Notes: generated from the sequence alone by a model not told the origin. Positions 25,602 through 34,767 are shown, numbered from the stretch's first letter. The stretch is 64,000 nucleotides of DNA from Arthrobacter sp. V1I9 (GCF_030817075.1 NZ_JAUSYU010000001.1:3348001-3412000); one strand, 5' to 3'. Numbers and translations: made by a program.

Positions 25602-27944
25602 CTAACTGTTGGCGCGCACCACCGGAATGCTCGCCGTCGGATGTCCGCTGGGGAACACCGTGGGTTCCGGTTCCGGCACGGGTGCAAGTGCCACCCGGAC
25701 GGGCTGGGCGCCCACGCTGAGCAGCTGTCCGCGCACGTCCAGCTCGAGGGCCTCGCCGTCCTGGACAGTCAGGGTGATGGCACCGGCGTCGAGCTCCACC
25801 AGCAGCAGGCGCCCGCGGATCTTGAGGTGGAACGTCAGGCCTTCCCAGTCGGCAGGCAGCCGCGGATCAAAGTACGGGACCGCGCCCTGGTCCCGCAGGC
25901 CGGCAAAGCCGCACACCAGGGAACTCCACACACCGCCGGTGGAGGCGATGTGCACACCGTCGATAGTGTTGCCGTGCGTATCGTCCAGGTCGATGAACAC
26001 GGCGTTGGTGAAGTGCTCCAGCGCTTCCCGGGAGTACCCCACCTCGGCGGCCATGATGCCCTGGACGCAGGCGGAAAGCGTCGAATCCCCCGTAGTCAGC
26101 GGGTCATAGAAATCAAAGGCCCGCTGTTTTTCCTCGGCGGTGAAGTCCTGCCATTGGAGGAACATGGCCAGGACGGTGTCCGCCTGCTTCAGGACCTGGT
26201 GGCGGTAAATGACCAGCGGGTGGAAATGCAGGAGCAGCGGGTACTTGGACCGGGGCGTGTTCCAGTCCCAGGGCTCGAGGTGCATAAAGTCGTTGTCCTG
26301 CGAGTGGACCTGCATGCGCTCGTCGAACGGCAGCTGCATCCGGTTCGCGGCGGCCTGCCACAGCTGCCGCTCTTCCTGGCTGATGACGGCATGGTCGAGG
26401 GCAGCGGCGGCACGGAGGTTGAAGCGGGCCATAACGTTTGTGTAGAGGTTGTCGTTGACCACGGCCGTGTATTCGTCCGGCCCGGTGACGCCGTGGATGT
26501 GGAAGAGCCCGTCCTTGCCGAAGAAGCCCAGCGAAATCCACATGCGCGCCGTTTCGATCAGCAGCTCGGCGCCCATTCCGTCACGGAACGCGGCGTCCCC
26601 CGTGGCCCAGACGTACCGGTTGGTGGCAAAGGCGATGGCGGCGGCGATGTGGAACTGCGCGGTGCCGGCAGCGTAGTAGGCGCTGGCTTCGAGCCCGTTG
26701 ATGGTGCGCCACGGGAACAGCGCGCCGTCCACACTCAGCTCCTTCGCCCGGACCTTGGCTTCTGGAAGGATGCTGTGGCGGAATTCCAGGACCTGGCGGG
26801 CGCCGTCGGGATTGGTGTACGTCAGGTACGGCAGGAGGTAGACCTCCTGGTCCCAGAAATAGTGGCCCTCGTAGCCGGAACCGGTCACGCCCTTCGCGGG
26901 AATGCCGGCAACGTCCGCACGGGCCGTTGCCTGGGCAAGCTGGAACAGGTTCCACCGGATGGCCTGCTGCAGTTCGGGCTGGCCGGCCACCACGATGTCC
27001 GAAGTGGACCAGTAGTCGCGGAAGTGCGCTTCGCTTTCGGCGAAGATGTCCTGGACTGAACGCAGGTTTCCTTCTGCCACGGAGGCCGGGTCCACCGACG
27101 GTTCCTGGATGGCGGCGCCGGCTGCGTAGCTGACGCTTTTTTCCAGGCGGAACGGCTCGTCGGCACTGACCGCCAGGACGTAGCGGACGCTGCTGTCGTC
27201 CTGGTCCACGAGGGTGTCGAACGGCTGGTGCCCGGCGGATGTCCAGTGGTCCACTGCAACGCCCACCCGCTGCTTGGATTCGGCGGCCTCCCAGGCCAGC
27301 CGGAGCGACCCGTCCCCGCCGTCGAGGCGCAGGGGCAGCAACACCCGGCCGGCGTGGCGGCCGGCGCGGCGGGGATCGTGGACGGAGTGGTCTTCCACCG
27401 GCTGGTCCTGGCGGTTGATCACCGAGGAGGTCACGTCCACGGAGACCTCGCGGTCGGTAGCCACCTCCAGTGAGATGCCAAGGGTTCCCCGGGAATCGAA
27501 GCCGACGGCGCGCCGCTCGGTGGTGGTGACGGTGGCGCCGGAGCGGCACTGCCAGGTGATCCGGCACTCGTAGACGCCGGTGGAGAAATCAACGGAGCGC
27601 CGGTATTCCAGCACCTCGGATTCGGCCAGGCTGAGGGCTTCGCCGTCGATGATGACTGCAAAGTTGTTGGCGTCCGGGATGTACAGGATGCGCTGGCCGG
27701 TGCGGGCGAAGCCAAAGGCGTTTTCGGCGTGCTTGATGTCCCAAATTTCGTGCAGGCCATTGATGAAGCTGCCCGGCAGGTCAGAGTCCGCTGCCGCCCA
27801 GTGGGCACCGCGGATACCCAGGTGTCCGTTACCCAGCGCAAAGAGGGTTTCCAGAGTCCCTTCGGTGCCCGGTTCATGACGTGTTTCCACGAGTTGCCAG
27901 GGTGTGTTGGGGAATCTTTCGCGGTCCGCGGAGATCAAAGCCAT
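25602..27944 (-). CDS. Glycoside hydrolase family 65 disaccharide phosphorylase
   Basis: Phosphorolysis of an alpha-linked glucose disaccharide (maltose, trehalose, kojibiose or nigerose) to beta-glucose 1-phosphate and glucose. 780 residues: N-terminal beta-sandwich (opening TLFALGNGHLGIRGAH, near 33-48), catalytic (alpha/alpha)6 barrel with YEGHYFWDQEVYLLPYL, the general-acid Glu in HGVTGPDEYTAVVNDN near residue 490, phosphate-site HIASTGG, and a small C-terminal beta domain. The next gene upstream is beta-phosphoglucomutase, which takes the beta-glucose 1-phosphate to glucose 6-phosphate. The exact disaccharide is not resolvable. No signal peptide; cytosolic. Confidence 0.93.
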   Translation of the reverse strand: MALISADRERFPNTPWQLVETRHEPGTEGTLETLFALGNGHLGIRGAHWAAADSDLPGSFINGLHEIWDIKHAENAFGFARTGQRILYIPDANNFAVIIDGEALSLAESEVLEYRRSVDFSTGVYECRITWQCRSGATVTTTERRAVGFDSRGTLGISLEVATDREVSVDVTSSVINRQDQPVEDHSVHDPRRAGRHAGRVLLPLRLDGGDGSLRLAWEAAESKQRVGVAVDHWTSAGHQPFDTLVDQDDSSVRYVLAVSADEPFRLEKSVSYAAGAAIQEPSVDPASVAEGNLRSVQDIFAESEAHFRDYWSTSDIVVAGQPELQQAIRWNLFQLAQATARADVAGIPAKGVTGSGYEGHYFWDQEVYLLPYLTYTNPDGARQVLEFRHSILPEAKVRAKELSVDGALFPWRTINGLEASAYYAAGTAQFHIAAAIAFATNRYVWATGDAAFRDGMGAELLIETARMWISLGFFGKDGLFHIHGVTGPDEYTAVVNDNLYTNVMARFNLRAAAALDHAVISQEERQLWQAAANRMQLPFDERMQVHSQDNDFMHLEPWDWNTPRSKYPLLLHFHPLVIYRHQVLKQADTVLAMFLQWQDFTAEEKQRAFDFYDPLTTGDSTLSACVQGIMAAEVGYSREALEHFTNAVFIDLDDTHGNTIDGVHIASTGGVWSSLVCGFAGLRDQGAVPYFDPRLPADWEGLTFHLKIRGRLLLVELDAGAITLTVQDGEALELDVRGQLLSVGAQPVRVALAPVPEPEPTVFPSGHPTASIPVVRANS

Positions 27945-28079
27945 GGTGTTGGGGTCCTTGTGCGAGGGGCGGTGCTGCCGGCCGGGGCGTGCCGGGAGGT
28001 TGAGGGACTTCGGATGCTGCCGGGGAAAGCAGCGGACGGCTGCCGGGGGAAGGCTGCCTTGGGGAGACTTGCGGGGTTG

Positions 28080-28829
28080 CTAGAGAAGCTCGTCGAGCTC
28101 GTTGACCACCACGGTGGCTCCGGCGTCGAGCAGGGTCTTCCGCCCGGCGCCGCGGTCCACCCCGACTACGGAGTGGAAGGAGCCCGCGTTTCCGGCCTGC
28201 ACGCCGGAGACGGCGTCCTCCACCACCACGCATTCCTCACTGGGCAGGTCCAGCAGCGTCGCGGCGTATTCGTACGTAGCGGGGCTGGGTTTGCCGGGCA
28301 GGCCTTCCCTGGCTGCCACCACGCCGTCCACCACCACCGGGAAGTAGCTGCTGAGACCGGCGGCTGCAAGGACGGCAGGAGCGTTGCGGGAGGAAGAGAC
28401 GACGGCGACCTTCAATCCCCGATCCAGCACGGCTTCAAGGAAGCGCACGGAACCCGCGAAAGGCTCGACGCCCGCGCTCACGATGTCATTGAAAATCCCG
28501 TTCTTCCGGTTGCCCAGGCCCTGCACCGTGATGTTGGCGGGGTCGTCGTCGGTGGGACCCTCGGGGAGCACTATCCCGCGCGAGGCCAGGAAGTCCCGGA
28601 CACCGTCGAAGCGCGGCTTACCGTCGATGTGGTCGAAATAGTCGCTTTCGCTGTAGGCGGCAACCTGCGGCTGCAATGCGAGGTAGCTTTCAAAAAGTTC
28701 CTGCCAGGCCTGCTCGTGCACGGTGGCTGTGGGGGTCAGCACGCCGTCAAGATCGAAAAGGATGGCAGAGGCGCCGGCCCAAGCGGAGAGCGCAGGGGTT
28801 CGTTGGTCGGTAGCCAGTTTTTCAGTCAT
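28080..28829 (-). CDS. pgmB: Beta-phosphoglucomutase (HAD superfamily)
   Basis: Interconverts beta-glucose 1-phosphate and glucose 6-phosphate. 249 residues with the nucleophile motif FDLDGVLTPT (Asp25/Asp27), cap-domain residues FDHIDGKPRFDGVRDFLASRGI typical of PgmB, SSSRN as HAD motif II, and motif III/IV GKPSP and VVVEDAVSGVQAG. It is first in the operon with the GH65 phosphorylase (135-base gap). A LacI-type operator lies about 300 bases upstream over a promoter, leaving a long leader. Confidence 0.92.
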   Translation of the reverse strand: MTEKLATDQRTPALSAWAGASAILFDLDGVLTPTATVHEQAWQELFESYLALQPQVAAYSESDYFDHIDGKPRFDGVRDFLASRGIVLPEGPTDDDPANITVQGLGNRKNGIFNDIVSAGVEPFAGSVRFLEAVLDRGLKVAVVSSSRNAPAVLAAAGLSSYFPVVVDGVVAAREGLPGKPSPATYEYAATLLDLPSEECVVVEDAVSGVQAGNAGSFHSVVGVDRGAGRKTLLDAGATVVVNELDELL

Positions 28830-29132
28830 CAGCGGTGCGGTGTCCTTTCAGGACGGCGGGCAGCCCCGAAGGCGGGATGCTTGGGAGTGGGGAGGCCTCG
28901 ATGCCCTGACGAACTGCAGGCAGCCGTGGGCGCGGGAAGTGCGGCGGCCATAAGCTTGCTGATCGTTCTACTCCATCATGAACGTGTTGTGCGCCACGGT
29001 ACAAGCCAGCGGAACCTACGACGGGGACCGCAGCACCAAGGGCACCAGGCCGTTTCGGGCCGCAGTAAACCATCCGCACCGCGCTGCTCTCCTTGTCCGC
29101 CCAGTTCAGGGCCACAATAAAGGCCGAAGACG
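28830..29132. other. Leader region of the pgmB-GH65 operon
   Basis: About 300 bases between the predicted promoter at 29133-29162 and the pgmB start. No convincing gene: an in-frame stretch from GTG 29115 to 28822 exists on the minus strand but has Pro/Arg/Ser-rich noncoding-like composition. I see no recognisable riboswitch. Confidence 0.3.
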
Positions 29133-29162
29133 AGTGTAAGCGCTTACAAATTTGGCTGGCAA
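29133..29162 (-). promoter_or_regulatory. Promoter with overlapping LacI-type operator for pgmB-GH65
   Basis: A perfect 14-base palindrome TGTAAGCGCTTACA (29135-29148) with the central CG typical of LacI/GalR operators. On the minus strand it covers the -10 hexamer TACACT (29133-29138) of a promoter whose -35 TTGCCA lies at 29157-29162, spacer 18. A repressor bound here would block polymerase. The regulator gene is not in this window. Confidence 0.65.
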
Positions 29163-29218
29163 CTGTTTTTTCCCGCGGCCGGAACTGTGATGGACTTCAC
29201 AACCGCTAACCGGTCCAG

Positions 29219-29857
29219 CTACGTACCCGCAGGTCCGTTCGTCTTCAGCACGTAATGGCGCAGGAACGCACTGACGTCCACCATTTCCGTCTTGGACATC
29301 GCGTGGCCCATGCCCGGGTAGGTCCTGGCGGTGAGGAGCGTGTTGTTCTGGAGCCACTCCCCGGTGTAGGCGATCGCGTCTTCGTTGATAACCAGGTCGG
29401 CCTTGTCCCGCCCCCAGAAGAAGGGCGGCCTGGTGTCAAAGGATTCGGTAAGGGACAGCAACTCATTCTCGAGCACAAAACCTGAAAGCCCTACAACGGC
29501 CACATAATCCTTGGGGTGGAGGCGCAGCAGCGTGCTGGCCATCGCCATGCCCTGCGAATAACCAAGCAGGCTCACGCTGGTGTGCTGGCCCTTGACGGTG
29601 TTGATCCAGGTCTGGACAGCGCTCGAGGCCTTGATGACGTCGGCAAAGTCATTGGCGAGGAAGTAGTCCAGCAGGAACCAGCCGTAGTGGTCGCCAATGG
29701 CCATGGGAGCACGCAGGGCCGCGCAGGTGAATTCGGCCGGCAGGTACTCAAAGAGCCGGACCATGCGCGACTCATCCGTGCCGTAGCCGTGCATCATCAC
29801 CAGCAACGGGGTGCCTGCCCGCTCGGCCTCGGGCTTGGACCACACAACTGTTTCCAT
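29219..29857 (-). CDS. Alpha/beta hydrolase, phospholipase/carboxylesterase family
   Basis: 212 residues of the serine esterase family (YpfH/YtpA-like). Oxyanion-hole segment MMHGYGTDES near 21-30, nucleophile elbow LLGYSQGMAMA with the catalytic Ser near 101, a likely catalytic Asp in the WGRDKADLV region and His in MGHAMSKTEM near 186. No signal peptide, so a cytosolic ester or lysophospholipid hydrolase. Substrate unknown. Confidence 0.88.
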   Translation of the reverse strand: METVVWSKPEAERAGTPLLVMMHGYGTDESRMVRLFEYLPAEFTCAALRAPMAIGDHYGWFLLDYFLANDFADVIKASSAVQTWINTVKGQHTSVSLLGYSQGMAMASTLLRLHPKDYVAVVGLSGFVLENELLSLTESFDTRPPFFWGRDKADLVINEDAIAYTGEWLQNNTLLTARTYPGMGHAMSKTEMVDVSAFLRHYVLKTNGPAGT

Positions 29858-30054
29858 CGCATCAGCCTAACTAGGCAGGCCGGGAAGGAGCCTGAAGCCG
29901 TGCCCAGCCGCCCACAGATGGGCCCGCTAAAAGTGCCGCCCCTGATCGTTGAATACGCCAACTCCGCGCTGTAGCGTGACGCGTGACGGACAGCATTCTT
30001 CAAAACCGTCATCGGGCTGCGCAGACGCCCTTCCGCCACGACAAGGAGCAACAC

Positions 30055-30318
30055 ATGAGAATCGGATCCTCCATCTTCCTCATCGCACTCGGCACCATCC
30101 TTGCCTGGGCGGTTGCCCCAGGGCTTATCCCCTTCGTCGACCAGGTGCTGGTTGGTTACATCCTGATCGCCGTCGGCGTCATCGGCCTGATCGCCTCGCT
30201 CATGCTCGCCTCGCCGGGCCGCAGCCGCAGCCGCAGGATCAGCGAAACCCGTTCAGTCGTGGACCCCAACACCGGCGAGCGCATCACCCGGAATGAAAGC
30301 CGCGACGGCGGATTGTAG
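30055..30318 (+). CDS. DUF6458 family small membrane protein
   Basis: 87 residues: two transmembrane helices (about 4-22 and 30-52, the second VLVGYILIAVGVIGLIASLML) and an Arg/Ser-rich cytoplasmic tail. It opens MRIGSSIFLIALGTILAWAV, the DUF6458 signature common in actinobacteria. ATG 30055 behind AAGGAG is preferred over the longer frame from 29983. Function unknown. A strong terminator follows. Confidence 0.85.
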   Translation: MRIGSSIFLIALGTILAWAVAPGLIPFVDQVLVGYILIAVGVIGLIASLMLASPGRSRSRRISETRSVVDPNTGERITRNESRDGGL

Positions 30319-30348
30319 CCAGGCAGGAAAACTGCCGTGAACCCGACA

Positions 30349-30390
30349 AAGCCGGGCTGGACCACCGTGGTCCGGCCCGGCTTCTTCTTT
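30349..30390 (+). terminator. Terminator after DUF6458 gene
   Basis: AAGCCGGGC pairs with GCCCGGCTT, continued by GGACCA/TGGTCC, one T-G pair between them and a 3-base loop, then CTTCTTT. It insulates the fructose operon from read-through. Confidence 0.85.
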
Positions 30391-30433
30391 CCCGCCCCGG
30401 GTTTAAGGTCGGAAGCCGTTCATTTTGTTTCGT

Positions 30434-30474
30434 GTTGGTTTCCATTGACAAACCAACAGAACCAAAGATAAAGT
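30434..30474 (+). promoter_or_regulatory. Promoter/operator of the fructose PTS operon
   Basis: -35 TTGACA at 30445-30450 with a -10-like TAAAGT at 30469-30474 (spacer 18; GATAAA with spacer 16 is the alternative). Around the -35 is an inverted repeat GTTGGTTT (30434-30441) / AAACCAAC (30450-30457) and A/T-rich half-repeats of the kind bound by DeoR/FruR regulators. Autoregulation by the first gene is likely. Confidence 0.55.
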
Positions 30475-30537
30475 CAAGTAACACAACATCATGTGATGCC
30501 AGTCACGCACCATCAAGCCTTACGCAACGGAGGGTAT

Positions 30538-31344
30538 GTGTTCGCCGAGGAGCGCCAGCAAAAGATTGCCGAGCTTGTAGCCGGCACCGGCCGGGTCAGC
30601 GTGACCCTCCTGGCCGAGCGCTTCCGCATCACCACCGAAACCGTCCGCCGGGATCTTGCCACCCTCGAGAACGCCGGGACCGTCCGCCGCGTGCACGGCG
30701 GGGCCGTGGCGGCAGACCGCTTCAGCACCACAGAGGAAAGTGTCAACGAACGTGCCATCCAGCGTCCTGACCAGAAAATCCGGATCGCTGAAGCCGCTCT
30801 TGCCCTCATCCCCCGCAACTCCCCCGGCAGCGTCCTAATCGACGGCGGCACCACCACCGAAGTTCTGGCGGACCTGCTCTCCCGGCGGACCGCCGTCGAG
30901 CCTTCCGATCCCACGGACGCGCACGCAGAACTGGTGGCCATCACCCACGCAGTCCCTATCGCCGGCAAACTGTCCAGCGTCCCCGGCATTGCCCTCGAAG
31001 TCCTGGGCGGTCGGGTCCGCGGGCTCACGCAGGTTGCCGTAGGCCAGGGCACCGTGGACGCAGCCCACAGGCTCCGGCCTGACATTGCCTTTATCGGCAC
31101 CAACGGCATCCACGCATCGTTCGGCCTGAGCACTCCCGATCCCGAAGAAGCCGCCGTCAAGGCAGCTTTTGTCCGTTCGGCCCGCCGCATTGTGGTGCTG
31201 GCCGACTCCTCCAAGCTGGACACGGAAACCCTGGTCCAGTTCGCCTCCCTGAAAGATCTGGACACCTTGATTACAGACAGCGAACCCGGACCGGAACTTG
31301 CAGCCGCCCTTGAAGAAGCCGGCGTAGACGTGGTGATCGCATGA
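30538..31344 (+). CDS. DeoR family regulator of the fructose operon
   Basis: 268 residues. N-terminal helix-turn-helix (AERFRITTETVRRDLATLENAGTVRRVHGGAV, near 22-53) is the DeoR/GlpR signature; the rest is the DeoR sensor domain with IDGGTTT, AFIGTNGI and the usual VVLADSSKL. It should respond to a fructose phosphate (fructose 1-phosphate in related systems). The start is GTG 30538, because GGAGGG stands three bases ahead and MFAEERQQKI is the conserved opening. It overlaps fruK by ATGA. Confidence 0.9.
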   Translation: MFAEERQQKIAELVAGTGRVSVTLLAERFRITTETVRRDLATLENAGTVRRVHGGAVAADRFSTTEESVNERAIQRPDQKIRIAEAALALIPRNSPGSVLIDGGTTTEVLADLLSRRTAVEPSDPTDAHAELVAITHAVPIAGKLSSVPGIALEVLGGRVRGLTQVAVGQGTVDAAHRLRPDIAFIGTNGIHASFGLSTPDPEEAAVKAAFVRSARRIVVLADSSKLDTETLVQFASLKDLDTLITDSEPGPELAAALEEAGVDVVIA

Positions 31345-32336
31345 TCGTCACCTTTACGGCCAACCCCAGCCTGGACCGGACGGTGGCCCTCCCCGGCCCC
31401 CTGGAACGGGGCGAAGTGCAGCGCGCCGTCTCCGTCAGCCAGGAATCCGGCGGCAAGGGCGTCAACGTCTCCCGCGCCCTCGTGGCTTCGGGCCTCGAGT
31501 CCGTCGCCGTACTCCCGGGCGCGGACAGCGATCCCGTGCTGGCCGGCCTGCGTGCGAGCGGGGTGCCCTTCGTTTCCCTCCCCATCAATGAGCCGCTCCG
31601 CACCAACGTGGCGCTCACCGAGCCGGGCGGAGTGACCACCAAGATCAACGAGCCCGGCCCGCTGCTCGACGCGGACCAGCAGGAAGCCCTGATGAAGCTG
31701 CTGTTGGAGAGTTCCCGCGGTGCCAGCTGGGTAGTCCTGGCCGGATCGCTTCCCCCGGGCTTCCCCGCCGACTTCTACGCCACCGTGGCCCGCCGGCTCC
31801 GCTCCGCGGGAAACGGAAACGCTCCCCAAATTGCCGTGGACTCTTCCGGCGCCCCTCTTGCCGCCGCTGTCTCCAGCGGCGAGGCAGGAAATGGTTCGGG
31901 AAAACCGGACCTCCTCAAACCCAACGCCGAAGAACTGGCGGAACTGGCTGCTGCAGCCGGCTTCGCCTCCCCGGCCACCGCTGACGAACTGGAAGCGGAC
32001 CCGGCTGCTGCCGCAGCGGCAGCCGCCGCCGTCGTACGTTCCGGTGTGGGTGCTGTGCTGGCAACTCTCGGATCCAAGGGAGCTGTCCTGGTAACGGCCG
32101 ACGGCGCGTGGCTGGCCACGCATCCGCCGGTCGCCGCGGTCAGTACCGTCGGAGCGGGCGATTCTGCCCTTGCCGGCTACCTGCTCGCCCACGGCCAGGG
32201 CGCCGCCCCGGCCGACTGCCTTCGCCAGGCGGTGGCCCACGGTGCCGCCGCCGCCTCCCTGCCGGGTTCCACTGTCCCGGCAGTCCACCAAACCACACCG
32301 GATGCCGTAACCATCACGGCCCTTCGAAAGGATTGA
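31341..32336 (+). CDS. fruK: 1-phosphofructokinase
   Basis: ATP-dependent phosphorylation of fructose 1-phosphate to fructose 1,6-bisphosphate, linking PTS fructose uptake to glycolysis. PfkB-family protein of 331 residues: MIVTFTANPSLDRTV, the substrate-site SGGKGVNVSRAL near 36-47, AGSLPPG, KPNAEEL, and the C-terminal STVGAGDSALAGYLLA with the catalytic Asp. An Ala-rich stretch near 222-235 is a low-complexity loop. Gene order regulator-fruK-fruA confirms the role. Confidence 0.95.
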   Translation: MIVTFTANPSLDRTVALPGPLERGEVQRAVSVSQESGGKGVNVSRALVASGLESVAVLPGADSDPVLAGLRASGVPFVSLPINEPLRTNVALTEPGGVTTKINEPGPLLDADQQEALMKLLLESSRGASWVVLAGSLPPGFPADFYATVARRLRSAGNGNAPQIAVDSSGAPLAAAVSSGEAGNGSGKPDLLKPNAEELAELAAAAGFASPATADELEADPAAAAAAAAAVVRSGVGAVLATLGSKGAVLVTADGAWLATHPPVAAVSTVGAGDSALAGYLLAHGQGAAPADCLRQAVAHGAAAASLPGSTVPAVHQTTPDAVTITALRKD

Positions 32337-32338
32337 CA

Positions 32339-34423
32339 GTGACCCAGCTCATCACCACGGAACTGGTCGACCTCGACCAGAACCTGGGCAACTCCCCCGA
32401 GACGGTGATCCGGCACCTTGCAAGCAAAGTAGCTGCCACCGGACGCGCGTCAGAAGTTGAAGGCCTCTTTGCGGACGCCTTCGCCCGAGAGCAGAAGACT
32501 GCCACGGGCATTCCCGGCGGCATCGCCATTCCCCACTGCCGCTCTGCTGCAGTGACGGAACCTACCCTGGCCATGGCCCGCCTTGACCCCAAGGTGGACT
32601 TCGGCGCCAAGGACGGCCCGGCAGACCTGATCTTCTTCATCGCAGCCCCGGACGGCGCGGACCAGCAGCACCTGAAGCTGCTGTCCAAGCTCGCCAGGTC
32701 CCTGATCAAGAAGGACTTCACCGCAGCCCTGCGCAACGCCTCTTCCCGTGAGGAGATCGTGGAACTGGTGGACGGAGCACTCGCCGACAAGCCCGCTGCC
32801 CATGCAGCGCCGGTTTCGGCAGATACGGCCGGCGCGGGCTCGAACGCCGGAGCTTCGGCGGTTTCAGCAGACTCAGCTTCGGCAGGCTCAACCACCGGAT
32901 CGGGACCCAAGCGGCTCGTTGCCGTGACCGCGTGCCCCACCGGCATCGCCCACACCTACATGGCCGCTGATTCCCTGGTGGCAGCAGCCCAGGAAGCAGG
33001 CGTCGACCTGCAGGTGGAAACCCAGGGCTCCTCCGGCGCCAAGCCGCTGGACCCCGCCGTCATCGCCGCCGCAGATGCCGTGATCTTCGCGGTGGACGTG
33101 GACGTGCGCGGCAAGGAACGCTTTGCCGGCAAGCCCGTCATCAATGCGCCGGTAAAGCGCGGTATCGATGAGCCCGCCAAGATGGTCCAGGAAGCGCTGG
33201 CCGCCGCGGACAACCCGAATGCCCGCCGCGTCCCGCACTTCGGCGCGGAGGAACAGGCTGAGCACGACGCCGAGGAAAAGGGCGAGCACATCGGCCAGAA
33301 GCTGAAGCGTGCCCTGCTGACCGGCGTCAGCTACATGATTCCGTTCGTTGCCGGCGGCGGCCTGCTGATTGCCCTCGGCTTCCTGCTGGGCGGCTACCTC
33401 ATCACAGATTTCGCGGACACCATCGTGACCACGAACAACTTCTTCAACCTGCCCACGGAATACCCGGAACAGGCCGTCGGCCCGCTGGGTGCCTACCTCG
33501 GCGCGGTGCTGTTCAAGATCGGCGCCCTGTCGATGAGCTTCCTGGTTCCCGCGCTGGCGGGCTACATCGCCTACGCGATAGCGGACCGACCCGGCATCGC
33601 CCCCGGCTTTGTTGCCGGTGCGGTAGCCGGATTCATGGGTGCCGGCTTCCTCGGCGGCATTGTCGGCGGCCTGCTGGCGGGCTACATGGCGCACCTGATT
33701 GGAACCTGGTCTGTCCCCCGCTGGCTTCGCGGCCTGATGCCGGTGGTCATCATCCCACTGCTGGCCTCAATTTTCGCTTCCGGCCTGATGTTCCTGGTTC
33801 TTGGCGGACCAATCGTTGCGCTCACTGCAGGGTTGAACGGATGGCTGTCGGGCCTTACCGGCGCCAGCGCCATCGTCTTGGGCGTCATTCTGGGCCTCAT
33901 GATGTGCTTCGACCTGGGCGGCCCTGTCAACAAGGTCGCTTACGCATTCGCCGTCGCCGGTCTTGGTGCCGCAACGCTGGACAACCAGGCGCCGTGGCAG
34001 ATCATGGCAACGGTCATGGCCGCCGGCATGGTGCCGCCGTTGGCCATGGCCCTGGCGTCAACGGTCCTGGACAAGAAGCGTTTCAGCCTGGCTGAGCGTG
34101 AAAACGGAAAGGCAGCATGGCTGCTGGGAGCATCCTTCATCTCCGAAGGCGCCATCCCCTTCGCAGCAGCAGACCCGCTGCGGGTTATCCCCGCCAGCAT
34201 GCTGGGCGGCGCGGTGACGGGTGCTATTACGATGGCAGCCGGTGTCGGTTCCAAAGCACCCCACGGCGGCATCTTCGTCTTCTTCGCAATCGACAACTTC
34301 ATCATGTTCGTCATTGCGATCGCGGTTGGTACGGTAATCACCGCCCTGGCCGTGGTGGCCCTCAAGCGCTGGGCAGCCCCCAAGACCACTGCTACGGTGG
34401 AAACCGTCCCAGCAACGGTCTGA
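32339..34423 (+). CDS. fruA: PTS fructose transporter EIIABC
   Basis: Takes up fructose and phosphorylates it to fructose 1-phosphate. One 694-residue chain: EIIA (about 1-148) with phospho-His66 in IPHCR; an Ala/Ser/Gly-rich linker (about 151-189); EIIB (about 190-290) with phospho-Cys199 in TACPTGIAHTYMAADSL; and the membrane EIIC domain (about 325-680) with GVSYMIPFVAGGGLLIALGF and SEGAIPFAAADP. The start is GTG 32339 (MTQLITTELV), six bases after AAAGGA and three bases after the fruK stop; nothing upstream in frame belongs to the family. It uses the HPr encoded next. Confidence 0.95.
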   Translation: MTQLITTELVDLDQNLGNSPETVIRHLASKVAATGRASEVEGLFADAFAREQKTATGIPGGIAIPHCRSAAVTEPTLAMARLDPKVDFGAKDGPADLIFFIAAPDGADQQHLKLLSKLARSLIKKDFTAALRNASSREEIVELVDGALADKPAAHAAPVSADTAGAGSNAGASAVSADSASAGSTTGSGPKRLVAVTACPTGIAHTYMAADSLVAAAQEAGVDLQVETQGSSGAKPLDPAVIAAADAVIFAVDVDVRGKERFAGKPVINAPVKRGIDEPAKMVQEALAAADNPNARRVPHFGAEEQAEHDAEEKGEHIGQKLKRALLTGVSYMIPFVAGGGLLIALGFLLGGYLITDFADTIVTTNNFFNLPTEYPEQAVGPLGAYLGAVLFKIGALSMSFLVPALAGYIAYAIADRPGIAPGFVAGAVAGFMGAGFLGGIVGGLLAGYMAHLIGTWSVPRWLRGLMPVVIIPLLASIFASGLMFLVLGGPIVALTAGLNGWLSGLTGASAIVLGVILGLMMCFDLGGPVNKVAYAFAVAGLGAATLDNQAPWQIMATVMAAGMVPPLAMALASTVLDKKRFSLAERENGKAAWLLGASFISEGAIPFAAADPLRVIPASMLGGAVTGAITMAAGVGSKAPHGGIFVFFAIDNFIMFVIAIAVGTVITALAVVALKRWAAPKTTATVETVPATV

Positions 34424-34488
34424 CCCGCTTCACCTACTACCTGTCCGGCACTGAACACCCAGCCTGCCGAAAGCCATAAGGAGCAAAA

Positions 34489-34767
34489 ATGCCAGAACGC
34501 ACCGCAACCGTCGCCAGCCGCGTTGGCCTGCACGCCCGCCCTGCCGCCATCTTCGCGGAGGCAGCCGGCGAGTTCGACCTGGACATCACCATCGCCCGTG
34601 AAGGTGAGCCGGCCGATGAGGCCATGGATGCCGCCAGCATCCTTTCCCTCATGAGCCTTGGCGCATCACACGGCGACGTTGTGGTGCTCCGGGCCGAAGG
34701 CGACGGCGCTGACACGGCGCTGGAGCGCCTGGTCCAGATCCTGGAAACGGATCACGACGCCGAGTAA
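34489..34767 (+). CDS. ptsH: PTS phosphocarrier protein HPr
   Basis: 92 residues. Phospho-transfer His15 in VGLHARPAAIFAEAA, the regulatory-type region DAASILSLMSLGASHGD (Ser50 at the position of Ser46), and a helical C-terminus. It carries phosphate from Enzyme I to the EIIA domain of FruA. Its place in the fructose operon, 65 bases after fruA, suggests that in this organism HPr is made mainly for fructose. No Enzyme I gene is in the window. Confidence 0.95.
   Translation: MPERTATVASRVGLHARPAAIFAEAAGEFDLDITIAREGEPADEAMDAASILSLMSLGASHGDVVVLRAEGDGADTALERLVQILETDHDAE

Noticed and set aside
25641..27059. 472-residue open frame on the plus strand
   Set aside because: Antisense to the GH65 phosphorylase, whose motifs are complete.
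28822..29115. Leader ORF before pgmB (GTG 29115, 97 aa)
   Set aside because: Pro/Arg/Ser-rich noncoding-like composition and no good ribosome site.
29135..29148. TGTAAGCGCTTACA as a member of the stress palindrome set
   Set aside because: It has 14 bases with a CG centre and arms spaced two bases closer than the TAAGNNNNCTTA sites; it matches LacI-type operators over a sugar-operon promoter.
30513..32291. 592-residue open frame on the minus strand
   Set aside because: Antisense to the DeoR regulator and fruK, which are both well supported by motifs and start sites.
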